Source of the DNA: Nymphaea colorata
Lineage: Eukaryota > Streptophyta > Magnoliopsida > Nymphaeales > Nymphaeaceae
NCBI RefSeq assembly: GCF_008831285.2
Contig: NC_045139.1
Location: 15,296,354-15,360,353 of the forward strand
Direction of reading: 5' to 3'
DNA length: 64,000 bases
The position numbers and the translations under genes were made by a program. Shown here one piece after another: positions 11,920-23,851 of the stretch (positions within the stretch are counted from its first letter, which is position 1; every line of letters starts with the position of its first letter). The notes beneath the pieces are model-generated. The model saw nothing but the letters and a program-made list of their open reading frames with translations. It was not told the DNA's origin and did not search any database.

Positions 11920-14900
11920 CTACTTCAGAAGTATCGACCAGATACCCTTCATGTACATGACCAAGGACAAGAGGGCAAGCCCAGCCGACAGATACAACAG
12001 AGCAATTCCAGAGGCAGCTATAAGGCTTGAACCAGCATGACTGCATACCAAAACACAGGATAATTTAAATAATCAAAAGTTATATTACGAGCAGACGATG
12101 ATAATATTGGGCTAGAATCACATAAAGAGACTCAACATCAGGTTTCACATATCTACTTCAAGTTCAAACCAACTTGGATGATTTTAAAAAGACAAAATGA
12201 AAACAAGAACCAGGCTTGCAACTGTTCTTGGTCAGAAACGTGTTCCATCGGTGATTTGGACAAAATTTTCCAGCCATATGACTTGAGGGATGGCAAAACA
12301 TCTGGGACATACATGTCTAAGCATTCACAGAAACTTGACTCGGGATGTCAACTAAAAGGAGTCTGAACATAATTAGATGAGGTGGAAAAGAAGTTTCAGA
12401 AGATATTGTCACAATGTACAACCTGCTATCTCTGCCAGCCAGTAGGATCGTCAAGGCAATCATCTGAGTTGCAGTCTTCCATTTCCCCAAATTGCTCACA
12501 GCAACAGCCTGTCATTAGGTATTTCATTAAGAACAAATAAGAGGAAGTTGTCAGAACAGATTATGGAGCATGCTACAAAGCAGAACCTCAAGAACACCAG
12601 TATCCTGGGAAGCAGCCCATTCTCTCACTGCTGACATGGTTATCTGCACAATTCAAGACAGAGTTAAGCTCACATATAGAAGGCTGCAAACAGTCAAGAG
12701 ACAGCAAGTGGTAACAGAAAAGAAAATTAACAGTTGAACAGTATTTACAAACTAATAAAGCAAAGGGTCTTCCACTAATGATGCTATCCATATAGGATAG
12801 AAAATGCAACTACAGAAAAAAGAACAGTGGTGAAGTACCCAACTATTCAATGGTATAATAGTTCATTAGTCATTAGCATGTCCAGCCATTGAAAGAGGCA
12901 GAAAAAAACTAAAGAGAAACTTTAGCTTACTATGAATGCCTTTATTCAAAGTGAATTTCCTGGGCTCAGCCCTGCAGGTTGTGTATGTTCCCATTACTAG
13001 CTTATATTCAACCTCTACCAACTCTCTCATATTTGTCATGTGCTACTACTCCCCCATTATCCCAATTTTCCTTTTTAAGCTATGATACACGGGTACGCAT
13101 ATGAGGGTGAAGTACCCGTCCAGTACCGGTATGGGTACGGGTATGGGTACGGGCTTGGGTACGCCTATGGTGCGGCGTTGACCATACCGGGTACGGTCAA
13201 CGCACCGGAGGCCGTATCCATTCTTTGTTGGACACGGTTAAATTTGACCGAGTTCAAAAATGTCTGTTTTTAATTTTAACGAAACCATTTTAACGTTTAA
13301 AAAAAAAAAGAAAGTTCGAAACCCTTAAAACTTAAAACGAAAGTTAAGGGTTTCGGTTTCTCTCTTACCTCTCACCGACCGACGTCCAGCGACGAAGGCA
13401 GCGGCAGTGAAAGCGGGGGCGGCGAACGCAGGGGCAGAACGGCGACGGCAGACGGTAGGAGGCGACGGCAGGAGCGACTGTCACGGTATTTTTTTCGCTT
13501 TTATCATTTTTCTTTTCATTTTCATCAGCTCCACCACTGCCTTCGCCGCCGGCGACAACTGACGACGACGGCCACCCCTGTTCTATTTGCTAGTGTTGTC
13601 GACCGATGGTTCTCTCTGTCCCATTTCTTCTTTTTCCTTTTCTTTGTATTCGTAAAATTGTTGCTTGCTGTACTGATGGTTCTCTCTGCTTTTTTCCATG
13701 CCCGAGTAGATGCAGACTGTCTAAGGCAGCCTAAATTTCTTTTAATCACGTTATATTTCAATACTATATGAGAGAATCTGAATATTTAGATTTGACCTCA
13801 TTTTCTGTCCTATAATCCTATTGCTTTCCATGTTATAGCTGATAAGCTCTAATCTGCAGTAGAAGAATGAGATTGTGCTTCAGCTGCTCCGCTCGGTAAT
13901 ACAATAGTCAAATTGATTATAGTGTCTATACCAGGGGCCGTTTTGTCTTCCAACCTCCAAGACATCTTGCAAGCTAAACATATAGCTTGATAAATGTGTT
14001 CGGCAATGAGACATGTTTGAGTCTCCTATTGCAGATTTTTCAAATCTGCGTCTTCCCTAATTATTGTTGTGATATATCATTTCATGAGAGGATTCGTCTA
14101 TTTGGAATGATCCCTGTTTCTATTGGTTTATGATTTATGAATATGATAATATGTTATTCTGTTTGTAATTTTTGATATATATATGTGCGAATATGTTATT
14201 ATGTTTGAAATTTTTTGACATATATGTGTGTACGACCGTAACCCCGTACCCAAGTTTTTTAAAAATGATTTGTACCCGTACCCATACCGGCACCCGTACC
14301 CGTACCTGTACCCATGTGACATAGTTTTTAAGGTGTGGCACCATGTTACCGAGTGTCTCACTTGTTCCAAAGGTCATAATATACTTAGTAGATAGTCCTA
14401 TGCACATCATCCAATCTTATCGCTTTGCACAATATCTTTGCACTACTACAATATAATTTCTACAGCAGACCAAGTGAGTATTTTTTATGAAATAACAAAT
14501 GTAAAGATTATCCAAAGGGAGAGCACAAAAGGAAAATGAAGGATCATGGTGCTAGACAACTCCAAGAACATTTCTCCAACTACATTGCATTTTGTAACAT
14601 CAATTCCCAATGCAACTGTTTGAAATATTCAATTCTTCATGTGCAGTATATAAAATTATAAATAGGAATCACCTCTCTACGAATGATAATAAAAGGCACT
14701 GTGAGAAGCCAATATCTCTGCTCTACTACAATATAATTTCAACAGCAAACCAAGTGAATCTTTTTTATGAAATAAATAACAAAACGTATATCCAAAGGGA
14801 GAGCACAAAAGGAAAATGTAGGATCATGGTGCCAGACAACTCCAAGAACATTTCACCAACTATATTGCATTTTGTAAAGTTAATTGAGAATGAAATTGCT

Positions 14901-16955
14901 TGAAATATTCAATTCTTCATGTGCAGCATACAAGTAAGAATCACCTCTCTACCAATGATAATAATTGAAGGCACTGTCAGAAGCCATGGCACATATCCAA
15001 GCACAGAAACTTCTAGACGTTTGGTGCACAATAATATCAATGTTGCAGCAACCATAAGCTGCAAACAGTTGATATATTTTACATCAGTTAAGAACAAAAT
15101 CAGCTTTGCAAATTATATACAGGAGGGGACAAGTTAAGGATTTATATTTGAAGCAACCTTTTCTCCATTAGGCAACCAGCCACATGGTGCCCAATGTAAA
15201 AGAAATTAAATAAGTAAACAAAGATGGCACTGGTTAGGGAACAGACCTTATCAGCAACAGGATCCAAAAATGCACCAAAAGCAGTGCCAAGTTTCATCTG
15301 ATATATATAAGAAATGAAGTTTAAACATTCATCCCTTATAATAAACAAAAGGTATCCGTACATAATTTGTCAAATACACCTGCAAAATGGATGGCCAATG
15401 AAAAATAGCTGAACAAAGATCATACTTTTCTGGCAAGATAACCATCAAGCCAGTCTGTGGCTGCTGCAGCAAGGAAAATGCCTGTGGTTGCTGTGCTCGC
15501 CCACCAACCGTCGAGATAAAATGCTACAGAGTAAAACTAACATGTCAGCAACGAATGGCATTGCAACACAGTCCTAGACTGTCTTTACATGTTAAAGAGA
15601 ATATGCTATCTCCCAGCTACTCAGCCATGAATTTGCGGAGAGATAAATCAGGTTCCACTTATTGCCGCAAAAGTTCACAATTTATGTTTACAAACTTGAA
15701 CTTTGACGACTAAACTGCAGGCGTACATGTAAGCTAATAAGAATTGTCAAATGTTATCGGTTCATGAAGGACAGAATTATTTAGATAGATGCATAGATTA
15801 AGATGAAGACTTATATTTAGATGATGACTTTTCGAGGAGATAAATCAGAGTTCACTTCAGTTACAAATATTCATATTCGGCGTTTTCTCCTTCCAACATG
15901 AACCCTAATGGCTACATTGCACACGTCTGCCCCAATCAGAGTGTAACAAGGTTTTGGAACGACACGAGGTCTTGATAGGCACAAGTGGATACACAGATAT
16001 ATAGATCAATCGAGAGAAAGGATTATATTATTGTGCTGTCTTCTGACCAGAATTTCTCATCAGAAACTAAAAGTAAGCTCAAAGTTAGTACATTCATAAT
16101 TTCATCAGGATTGCAATCTAAACAAGATAGATGCCATACGATGGCAACAGTTACTCACTTACCCCCATCATGCTTCTTCCCGGATGATGAACTTCAATCC
16201 CAGAATACGAAGAGGTAGGCATACAATTCATTATTCATAATAGAATCCAGAAATCCCAGCAAAACCAAACAAACCAAAACAATTTTAAGAAGACCCCACA
16301 AGATCGTGACCAACACAGCAAGCAGACGAACAAAGAAAATAGAACGGTATAGCCGATTCAGAAATACCCAACTCCAGCAAAACCCCCTCCTAATCGAACA
16401 AGGCCTAAAAAAACGTCAAGATCTAGAATCCGCGGTTCATAAACCATTCAAATCCTCTTTGAAAAAAAAAAAAAAGAAGAAGAGAGAAGGGGGAGGGAGG
16501 GAGGAGAGAGAGAGAGAGAGACTCTGACCGGCGACGAGGAGGGGAACTGCGGCGACTCGGCCTAGGGTCAGGAGGGTGGGGAGTGTAAGCAGCGTAGGCC
16601 TGGTCTCGTCCTTGTCCTTCGTCTTGTCTCCGGCGACCATGGCGGAAGGGAGGCCGGGGTTCGACGAGAAGTGTGGCCGTGCAGGGGTGCAATTTGAACG
16701 ATGGGCAGCGAAGGACGTGGCAGGTGGCAGTGGGGCAGCGTCGATCGTGACAGAAGGGATGTGGGAGGCGGATCGACGACGGCCGCCGCTCATTCTGGTG
16801 GTGGAAGACGCCACGGCCAGGAGGAAACGGGCTGAACAGCTATTTAAAGGGGAGTTAGGCGGAGCAGGAGCAGGAGCAGCAGATGACAAGCGGAGGCTTC
16901 CGCTTCCCCCATTAGTTACTAGTGAGAGCGAGCTCGCGATGCCCTCCATCGTCAT
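11920..16955 (-). CDS. PGP1: CDP-diacylglycerol-glycerol-3-phosphate 3-phosphatidyltransferase (PGP synthase)
   Basis: This enzyme makes phosphatidylglycerophosphate from CDP-diacylglycerol and glycerol-3-phosphate, the committed step to phosphatidylglycerol and cardiolipin in plastids and mitochondria. The exons are 16529-16955, 15426-15523, 15247-15297, 14945-15058, 12587-12643, 12423-12508 and 11920-12040. All junctions are GT-AG and the phases add up to 317 aa. The first ~115 residues are rich in Ser, Ala and Pro with few acids, as in an organelle transit peptide. The catalytic CDP-alcohol phosphotransferase motif DGX2ARX8GX3DX3D is complete and spans the junction of exons 2 and 3 (DGYLARKMKLGTAFGAFLDP, then VAD). 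Also seen are GREITMSAVREWAASQ, NLGKWKTATQMIALTILLA and a hydrophobic C-terminus ending GIWSILLK, as in Arabidopsis PGP1. Intron 4 (12644-14944) is enlarged by a transposon and a tandem duplication. A second Met lies at 16949. Confidence 0.95.
13081..14324. mobile_element. Non-autonomous Mutator-like element, copy 1 (in PGP1 intron 4)
   Basis: The ends are inverted repeats of type TGTCACATGGGTAC (left end diverged to ATGATACACGGGTAC), followed by subterminal arrays of TACGGG/TACCGG words. The element is flanked by TTTTTAAGC (13072-13080) and TTTTTAAGG (14325-14333), an almost perfect 9-bp target-site duplication as expected for Mutator-like elements. The same family lies at 39303-40359 in the opposite orientation, with shared ends, a shared GC-rich inner block and a shared AT-rich arm. 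No transposase frame is visible, so it must be non-autonomous. The GC-rich inner block (about 13310-13480) looks like gene leader/coding DNA and may be captured host sequence. Confidence 0.75.
14431..14985. repeat. 280-bp tandem duplication overlapping PGP1 exon 4
   Basis: Two adjacent copies, about 14431-14710 and 14711-14985, align throughout with roughly 10% difference and small indels. Shared blocks include CTACTACAATATAATTTC, CAAAGGGAGAGCACAAAAGG and TGAAATATTCAATTCTTCAT. The second copy includes the last ~40 bases of real exon 4 and its splice donor. The first copy therefore carries a dead partial exon (about 14672-14710) that still has a GAG|GTGATT donor, located inside the intron downstream of the real donor. 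Confidence 0.9.
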
Positions 16956-19900
16956 TCCTCTCTCTCTCTCTCCGCCGACTTTCTTTTTCGTCTACCCTTT
17001 TTTTGTCCAACGCTGGAGAACGGCCATGTAGCAGAGATTTTTTGTAAAAAATCTTAACAAGAACGCCCAACCTTTGAGTCAATAGCAAATAAGCGAACAC
17101 CTTTTACAATATAATAAAGAAGCCCTCATTTTTTCAACAAATTCACAAACAATTCTTTCCAATACAAAAAATAAAATATAAATATAAGTGACTGTATTAT
17201 ATCTTAGATAATTAAATTCAGGGATAGAGTTCAACATTCTTTTATTAACACAGGAGTGGGTTGTGAATTGTTGAAAGAAATGAGGGCCTCTTTGTTATAT
17301 CGACAAAGGTCAGGGCTAGAACTATTTGTTATTGGCCCGGCGTCCCTTTGTAATTTTCCATATTTATTCAATTATTTAACTGCTTTTTGTTTTTTGGTCC
17401 CAAACTGCGGCACGGCCTATTATACAGGAAAAATCCTACCATTTTTTTCATTTTTTAATGCTGTTAAACCCATTTGGAATTTTTTTTTTTACTAAAACAA
17501 ATGTGGCAAAATTTTTTATGGATAACTTGTAGTCAAATTTTCTTGGAGATTTGATCCATTGCCTAACTCTCATATTGGTACCTAAGCTTTATCTGATAAA
17601 AGGGTCCCAGGATGAATTTAAAATCCATATATTAAGGGTATGATTCAACTCAAACATGAGAGTTACAAATCTGTTATCAAAATGTTTTTTCATGCCATTT
17701 TAGGTTGCATCATATTTATGCTGTTAAACCCATTTGGAATTCGAGCTCTTGCTTTCTTTGGGCTCCTTGGAATGTATGTGAAAACGAAGAAACCGTCCAC
17801 TTTACTTGATCATTCTACTAAAAGCAGACATGAGATAACAAATCACTTGTTTTGCTTAGATTTCCAATAACTGTCTCAAATTCAAATTTGATTATGTTTC
17901 CAAGTGGTTGAGTTTCAACCCTTGGCTGAGCCAAGGTTTTTTTTTTTTTTCCTTTTTGGGAGGATAAGAAAATTTTCCACAAGCCTCTATTTATATTTTC
18001 AAAGATCCTAACAAAGACTGCATTTTGAGACCCTCCATCTCATAAGGAGAGTTCTAAGCAAACATAAGACTCACAAGTGACATAAAAGATGGTGTGGAGG
18101 GTGAGCTTAACACCCACATCTTCATGGCTTTTCTGTACTTGGAATGCTTCCTTTTCATTTTTCTGTTCTTTCCTTCCTTCTTAATTAACCAACCAAATAC
18201 AGGATTGACAATCTTTTCCCTTCTTTTCCTTTTCTTTCCTTCTAAACAGGTCATTAGTGTGGGTGTTATGTATTTCATGCTAAGCAACTAATAAAGTTGT
18301 GTTTGACTACCGGGGACCTAAGGTCTGTGGTGATCTCAAATCACCATGAATCTCATGTCCATGGTTTTGAGGTCTGCGCCCCTCCCTCTTCCCCTGATCG
18401 ACCTGCAATATACGTTTTTTTACAATGTAGTGTTGATTTGAGATGTATGTTGGAGGTTTCAGATTCCTGAAATCCGATAAAACATAACTTAAAGGTACCC
18501 TATCGACAACGTGTCTCACCATTCAAACACGCTCCCGAAGGCATGTTGGATAGACGCAAATAAAGGCTCAGGTGATCCGACTGCAATAGTCCTGTCAACG
18601 TGTCTCAGTTTTTCTGTCACATCACTGTAGGCCGTACGGGGGCGAAAGAGATTTTGGGGGAAGCATCTTAATGCATGACAAAGTGTCACTCTCGGTCATC
18701 TGCTTGTTTGTTTTTACTCCAAGTACTTTTGAGATGGAGTGTCCCGATCATACACGGTGAGAGAAAAACTTTCTTCAGAACTAAATTATCTAAGCCACAG
18801 CGGGGCGAGGGCGAAGAGAAACCGTTGCCTGCATAATAATAGCTGCATGCAGAGGAAAGAATTTCTCCATCGTACAATTTTGGTAGGAGGGTTGCCATTT
18901 TACCACCAAACAGAAGAAGATTGAAGAGAGTTCATCGCCCAAGACATGCATGATGCATTGTTCGTTACAAGTCCAAGCAATTAGGAAGATATAACTGGTG
19001 AAAAAGGAGCATGGGGAACATGTATTTTGTGGTTCTACAAGTTCGAACTGTTTGGCATGTTAACAGAAGAATTTCCATGGATTTTCTCATCAAAGGAGTG
19101 TTTGAATGGCAGGAGGGGAGAGGTTCTCTACGCCACACAAAACCAAGAACAAGCACAATTCTTTTTATCCAAGAGTTTTTTTCACCAGTCGTACAACATT
19201 TTATGCCTAAAGCTGAAGGAAAAAAGTCGGAGGGAAGGCCCGACCTTCTTTCAGGTTTTGGGGTGTGAGAACAGGTCTGGTGAGAGTAGATATTAGCTCA
19301 TCCTCGTAATAAGGTTGATGGGTCTTGCAAACACGCCCTAAAGGAAGGAAGAATAAAAAGGACGGTAAGCTTATCGACAACAGTATCTATGCACTGCTGC
19401 AACTTATAGGGTGATCAAACAATAGCATCAAGGGTTTATCAAGTATGGGAAGACACATGGTAACCTGTCCCTCCATACTATACAGGTTCCTTTTGTATCA
19501 TAAAGATGGATGATTGTGCCTTTCCCATTCACATTTTGAAGATATCCAGAATTTGGTTTTCTATCTGAAAGATTCTCGAGTTTGAGACAGAGGAGGAAGG
19601 AAAAGTTACCTGTTTTCTTGAATGCCACAGGTGAAAGATGCTTCCACATTGTTGACGCTGTCAAAGTTGAAGATCGACGAGAGGAGCCTTCGGGCTATTT
19701 TTGTTTTTGTAGGCAGTGGATTGTTAACATCTCATGTGCTTATACATATGTATGAAACATTTCTGAAGTGAGTTAACTTGTCTTAGAGGCCAAATATATT
19801 AACTTCAATCAAATGGAGACACAGATCCTTTCTTTCTTTCTTTTTTCTGACAGTTCATTAACAAAACGAAGTCGATTCTCCACTACGAGTGTAGCACGCA

Positions 19901-20420
19901 AGATTGACAAACCGGAGCAAGTCCTTACTGAACCGGATCCAGTCAACGAAGTCCGTAACCAAGTCAAAATTCAGGGAGCCATTAAAAGCTCAGCGCGGCA
20001 AAAGTACCATCTGTCTTATGTAACAAAAGGACTGCGCCTGTCAGCAGCGCTGCAGCTCCCTGTCTCCCCCGTCTGCGTCTGCTTCTGCTTCTGAGGCCCA
20101 TCCAGATGAAAAGAAAATCACAGCCATTCTTCGAAAGATCATTATTCAATTCATTTTGACCAACGAGGGTCTCTAGAAGTTTCATTCAAAATGTAACGGA
20201 AAATGCGAACGGAAAATGCAAAAAAAAATGACATCTCTACACTTTCTGTTTCTAGAGTATAATAACACATGCTTCATTCGTTCCAATATACATACCTCAA
20301 GCAATGAAAGAGTTGTGCACCACACAGAAAGCAAGATCTTAGGATGAGAGCAAGAAGAAGGCCCTCCAGAAAAAAGAAAAAGCAAACACAAAATGCGCGA
20401 TGAGAGATTATGCCTTCTGC
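16956..20420. other. Intergenic region between PGP1 and the M1 aminopeptidase gene
   Basis: A CT-rich leader of PGP1 lies at about 16955-16980. A probable MITE lies at 17115-17296 (listed separately). A 24-base word is repeated exactly at 17458-17481 and 17718-17741. An open frame at 19027-19296 (plus) encodes 89 residues without a recognisable domain; it may be a transposon fragment. The DNA directly upstream of 20421 is probably the 3' UTR of the aminopeptidase gene. No other gene-like content was seen. Confidence 0.5.
17115..17296. mobile_element. Short MITE-like inverted-repeat element
   Basis: The left end TAAAGAAGCCCTCATTTTTT and the right end, reverse-complemented (ACAAAGAGGCCCTCATTTCT), match over about 35 bases including a TCAACAA.TTCAC extension. 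The roughly 180-bp size and AT-rich non-coding interior fit a miniature inverted-repeat element. A target-site duplication could not be defined with confidence. Confidence 0.5.
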
Positions 20421-23400
20421 TCATGAGTTCTTGCAGAGGATGGACTCCACAACTCCCTGGGCAATCGGGTGATAAGAATCTCGGGCTTCCGAGAACACCC
20501 TCTTGGCCAGCATCTGCCCTTCATCCTTCGACTTGCCGGTGACCAGAGCAGTGTAAAGAGGGCGCAGATATTTCATCCTCCCCACCGAATTCAGCGTCTT
20601 CTCGACGGCGGCATGGTAGTCCCTCAGGCCGACAGACGCCGCCAGCGTCAGAAACGCCACCTTCACTTCCCAGTTCATGTGTTCCGCTAGCACGTAGCGA
20701 GCATCCAGTGCTTGGACCTGTACACATTTATGCAGCAGGGGTCAAACCACTTGATTCTCGTATCAAACCGGCAATGCCGTGAGAAGGGTAAGGAATTATC
20801 TATCCCCTCATTGCCCTGGCAGCCATGGCCGAAGCTTCTGTCTTACTTAGAGCAGCCCCCATCTGGACACCCTTTATAGCCTGGGGCAAGGATATCCCCA
20901 TGCACGCAGATGGGATTGCTCTTTTGCCTAAAGACAAGTTGGCTATAACGCACAAGTGGTACTTGCTGATTCATTTAACACGAACAGCACCAACATTAAC
21001 AGATGAGTCAATGAAGATCACGAATCTCTACTCCATTAATGCGCGCCTATCACCTTTACTGCTACTGACCCGACAAAAAAAAAAATCATGAAAGAAACGC
21101 GCATAATGCGATCGACAGCCACCAGAAACAAAAGACGAAGATACGGAAAGAGAGAACAACAGCGCAGGAACAGGAAAAAAACAAAAGTCTATGAAAACCT
21201 GAGATGGATCAGAATTCTTGGGCAGGTTCTCCAAATAGAGTTCCCACTCTTGGCCTCCCCAATCCGCAGTCTCTTCCTCCGTTGGCATCCTTCCGAGCTT
21301 AAATTCCTTGGCGAGCGACACGATCTTGGCGTAGAGAGCTGAAACTGGTTCCATGGCGTCGGCCGGAATTCCGGTGCCATCTACCCAGGCACCGAGGTCG
21401 ATGTCCTTCTCAATGCCCGGAACACTCTCCTTCAAGAAATCTAAAAATGTCTGCGTATTGATCGACTGGAATTTGAATTTGGCAATGTACTTCTTGAGGA
21501 ATTCGTCGAAATCAGGTCGACCAATCTGTTGATTCCAAACAAAAAGCCACCGCCATGCATCAGTCCCGAAGATTTGAGACTCAGAAAAATCAAGACACAG
21601 CTAACTGCATCGGACTAGAAATCGAAAAGATATCTGTGGGCAAGAGAAACTGGGGTGAGTGAAACCATTAACCTGGCGCTCGATCCGCCACAGAAACTGG
21701 AATCCTTTCTCGTATGGCACACGGGAGTAGATTTCGTCGGGGTCGATTCCTTCCTGGTTGGTCCTCAGCTTGGTGAACTCCATATTGTCCTTGAACCTCT
21801 CCATTTCTTCTTTCAGGCCGCTCCATCCGATACCAATGTTCAGAGCGGCGCGCTCCTCGCCCTGGACGACCTCCACAATCCTTCTCTCGGCGTAGGTCGT
21901 GAAGCCCTGCAACGGAGAACGGAGAATGAGAACAGGGGAAGAAGCTAGAAATGCGTGACCAAGGACAGCCTACCAGCGCAGGACGGAGTGTAGGCAGAGA
22001 CCAGAGAATTCAAGTAGCTAATAAGAGGGCAAAAGCGACAATGTCTCTCGATCAAAAGGATGCGAAGAAAAAAGGGGCTGAACTCAAAGTGCGAAAACCT
22101 GAAAGAAATTATCCAGGCTCTAGAAAGAGAAAAAGAAGAAAATTCCAAAGCCAAGAGCTAAAAAGGGAGACGAGAAGGAACCACCGTAACCTAGAAAGGA
22201 CCACTAAAAAGACACCTGAAACCATCCAATCGAACTCCAAAGAGAAAAGAACCAAGGGGTCTTTGGCCTTTTTTCTCCAATGTTAAGAGCCAAGGAACAT
22301 CCGTTCTAGAACCACCACCAGCTGAACCATCCAACCGAGATCAAAACGGAAAATAATTACAACTAAAAGCAGAGTAAGGGCAAAAATAACACAAAGAAAT
22401 ACGATTTCATCAGAGAAGAGAAAATACACAGATTGGAGGAAACAGAAAGCAGAGAAACTTGGCCAATTAAGGAGTTCAGTAAGTACAGGAACTGAAGAAT
22501 CCCTGCGAAACTAAATACAAGAGAACAGATGGGGGAGAATTAGCAACAGGGAGAACAGCAGAAATGAAAAAGCACCAAAAATTGGTGATCATCACAGGGA
22601 GAGAGAGAGAGATGATTGCGAGGCAGAGAACAGCAGAAATGAAAACAAACCAAAAAGATGGGAAAAAAAAAGGAAGCCTCACAATAAATTCAACTTTCCT
22701 AACCATACAAAAAGAGAAAAAGGAACGGTCTGCAAATCTTCCACTATCTAAAACACAATATTGAGAGAAATCTCTTGGAAGAGAAGAGGCGCGACGAACC
22801 TGAGATTGGACAACGACTCCACATGCCGTCAGATCCTAAAACCCCCAAAGCCCTCCAGCCAAGAAGCAAAAATTACCTCATTAAGCCAGAAATCGTTGTT
22901 GCTGGCATTGGTGATTAAATTCCCAGTCCAGCTATGAGCCAGCTCATGTGCTACCACCTGCGCGCCGCTCCCATCTCCGGCGATCACCGTCGGCGTCAAG
23001 AACACCATTCTCGGGTTCTCCATTCCCCCGTAAGGGAAGCTCGGGGGGAGCACTAACAGATCGAACCTCTCCCACTCATACTCCCCAAACAGCTTCTCCC
23101 CTTGCCTGATCATCGCCTCCGTTTCCGCGAACTCCGCAGCCGCCGCCTCGAGCACCGGCGACTCCTTCTCTGCGTAGACCCTCGTCCGCGGACCGACCTC
23201 CCTGGACACGATTTCCCCTGCGGCGAATGCGAACAGGTAGGGCGGGATGGGCTGGTCCATCCGAAACTCTTCAACGACGCGGCCATCCGCACACCACCGC
23301 TCGTCGTCGGGACCCTCTCCCGCTGCTGGAGGACGGCGGCGGACGTGTGCGGCGGACATGACGGCGGACATGTGGCCGGGAAGGTTAAGGAGGGCGGAGA

Positions 23401-23851
23401 AGCGGATGCGGGCAGTGGGGGTATCGTTGCAGGGGAAGATGGAGCGGGCGTGGATGGGCTGGCATTGGGTGTAGACGTAGGGGAGGCGCTTGCCGGAGGT
23501 TTGGGGAGGGGAAAGCCACTGGAGGGCGGAGGAAGAAGGATGGGTAGAGAAGCGGACGAGGAGGGAATGGTGGTGGTCGGAGAGGGTGACGGAAAGGAGC
23601 TGGCCCTTGATGGGGTCGGGATTGGAGTCAAGAGAGAAGGGGAGCGGATCGAGCGTGGCCGGGTCGGCGACGGAGTGAATGGCGAGGGAACGAGTGTCGA
23701 GGGAGAGGGAGCCCGTGTGGGGGCGGGAGAGGGAGAGGAGGGCGGTGCCGTCGATGGTGGTGGTTGCGAAATCGAAGTAGAGCGCGAGGGAGACGTGGGA
23801 GACGAAGGCGTGGGCGGCGTCGGAGAAGGAGTGAGGGTCGATGGGGGCCAT
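20421..23851 (-). CDS. LTA4H: Leukotriene A4 hydrolase-type M1 aminopeptidase
   Basis: This is a zinc metallopeptidase of family M1 that removes N-terminal residues from peptides in the cytosol; plant members also keep the epoxide-hydrolase fold. The exons are 22877-23851, 21673-21906, 21199-21525 and 20421-20717, all phase 0 with GT-AG borders, giving 610 aa, the normal family length. Visible residues are the exopeptidase motif PYGGMENP, zinc motif HELAH (H302, E303, H306) with E325 ending WLNE, the Tyr of VPYEKG (residue 390, equivalent to human Y383), and the RMK carboxylate-binding residues (R559, K561). Every catalytic element is intact. Exon 1 is strikingly GC-rich compared with exons 2-4 and the surroundings, which creates long but meaningless frames on the opposite strand. 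The start MAPIDPHSFSDAAHAFVSHV matches the family's N-terminal beta domain. Confidence 0.96.

Noticed and set aside
16437..17031. Plus-strand 151-codon frame and extended minus-strand frames around PGP1 exon 1
   Set aside because: Shadows of exon 1. The minus-strand extension past 16529 runs into the GA/A-rich start of intron 1 (poly-Ser/Leu and poly-Phe).
19027..19296. 89-codon plus-strand frame considered as a gene fragment
   Set aside because: No recognisable domain and no supporting splice sites or neighbours; kept only as a remark in the intergenic entry.
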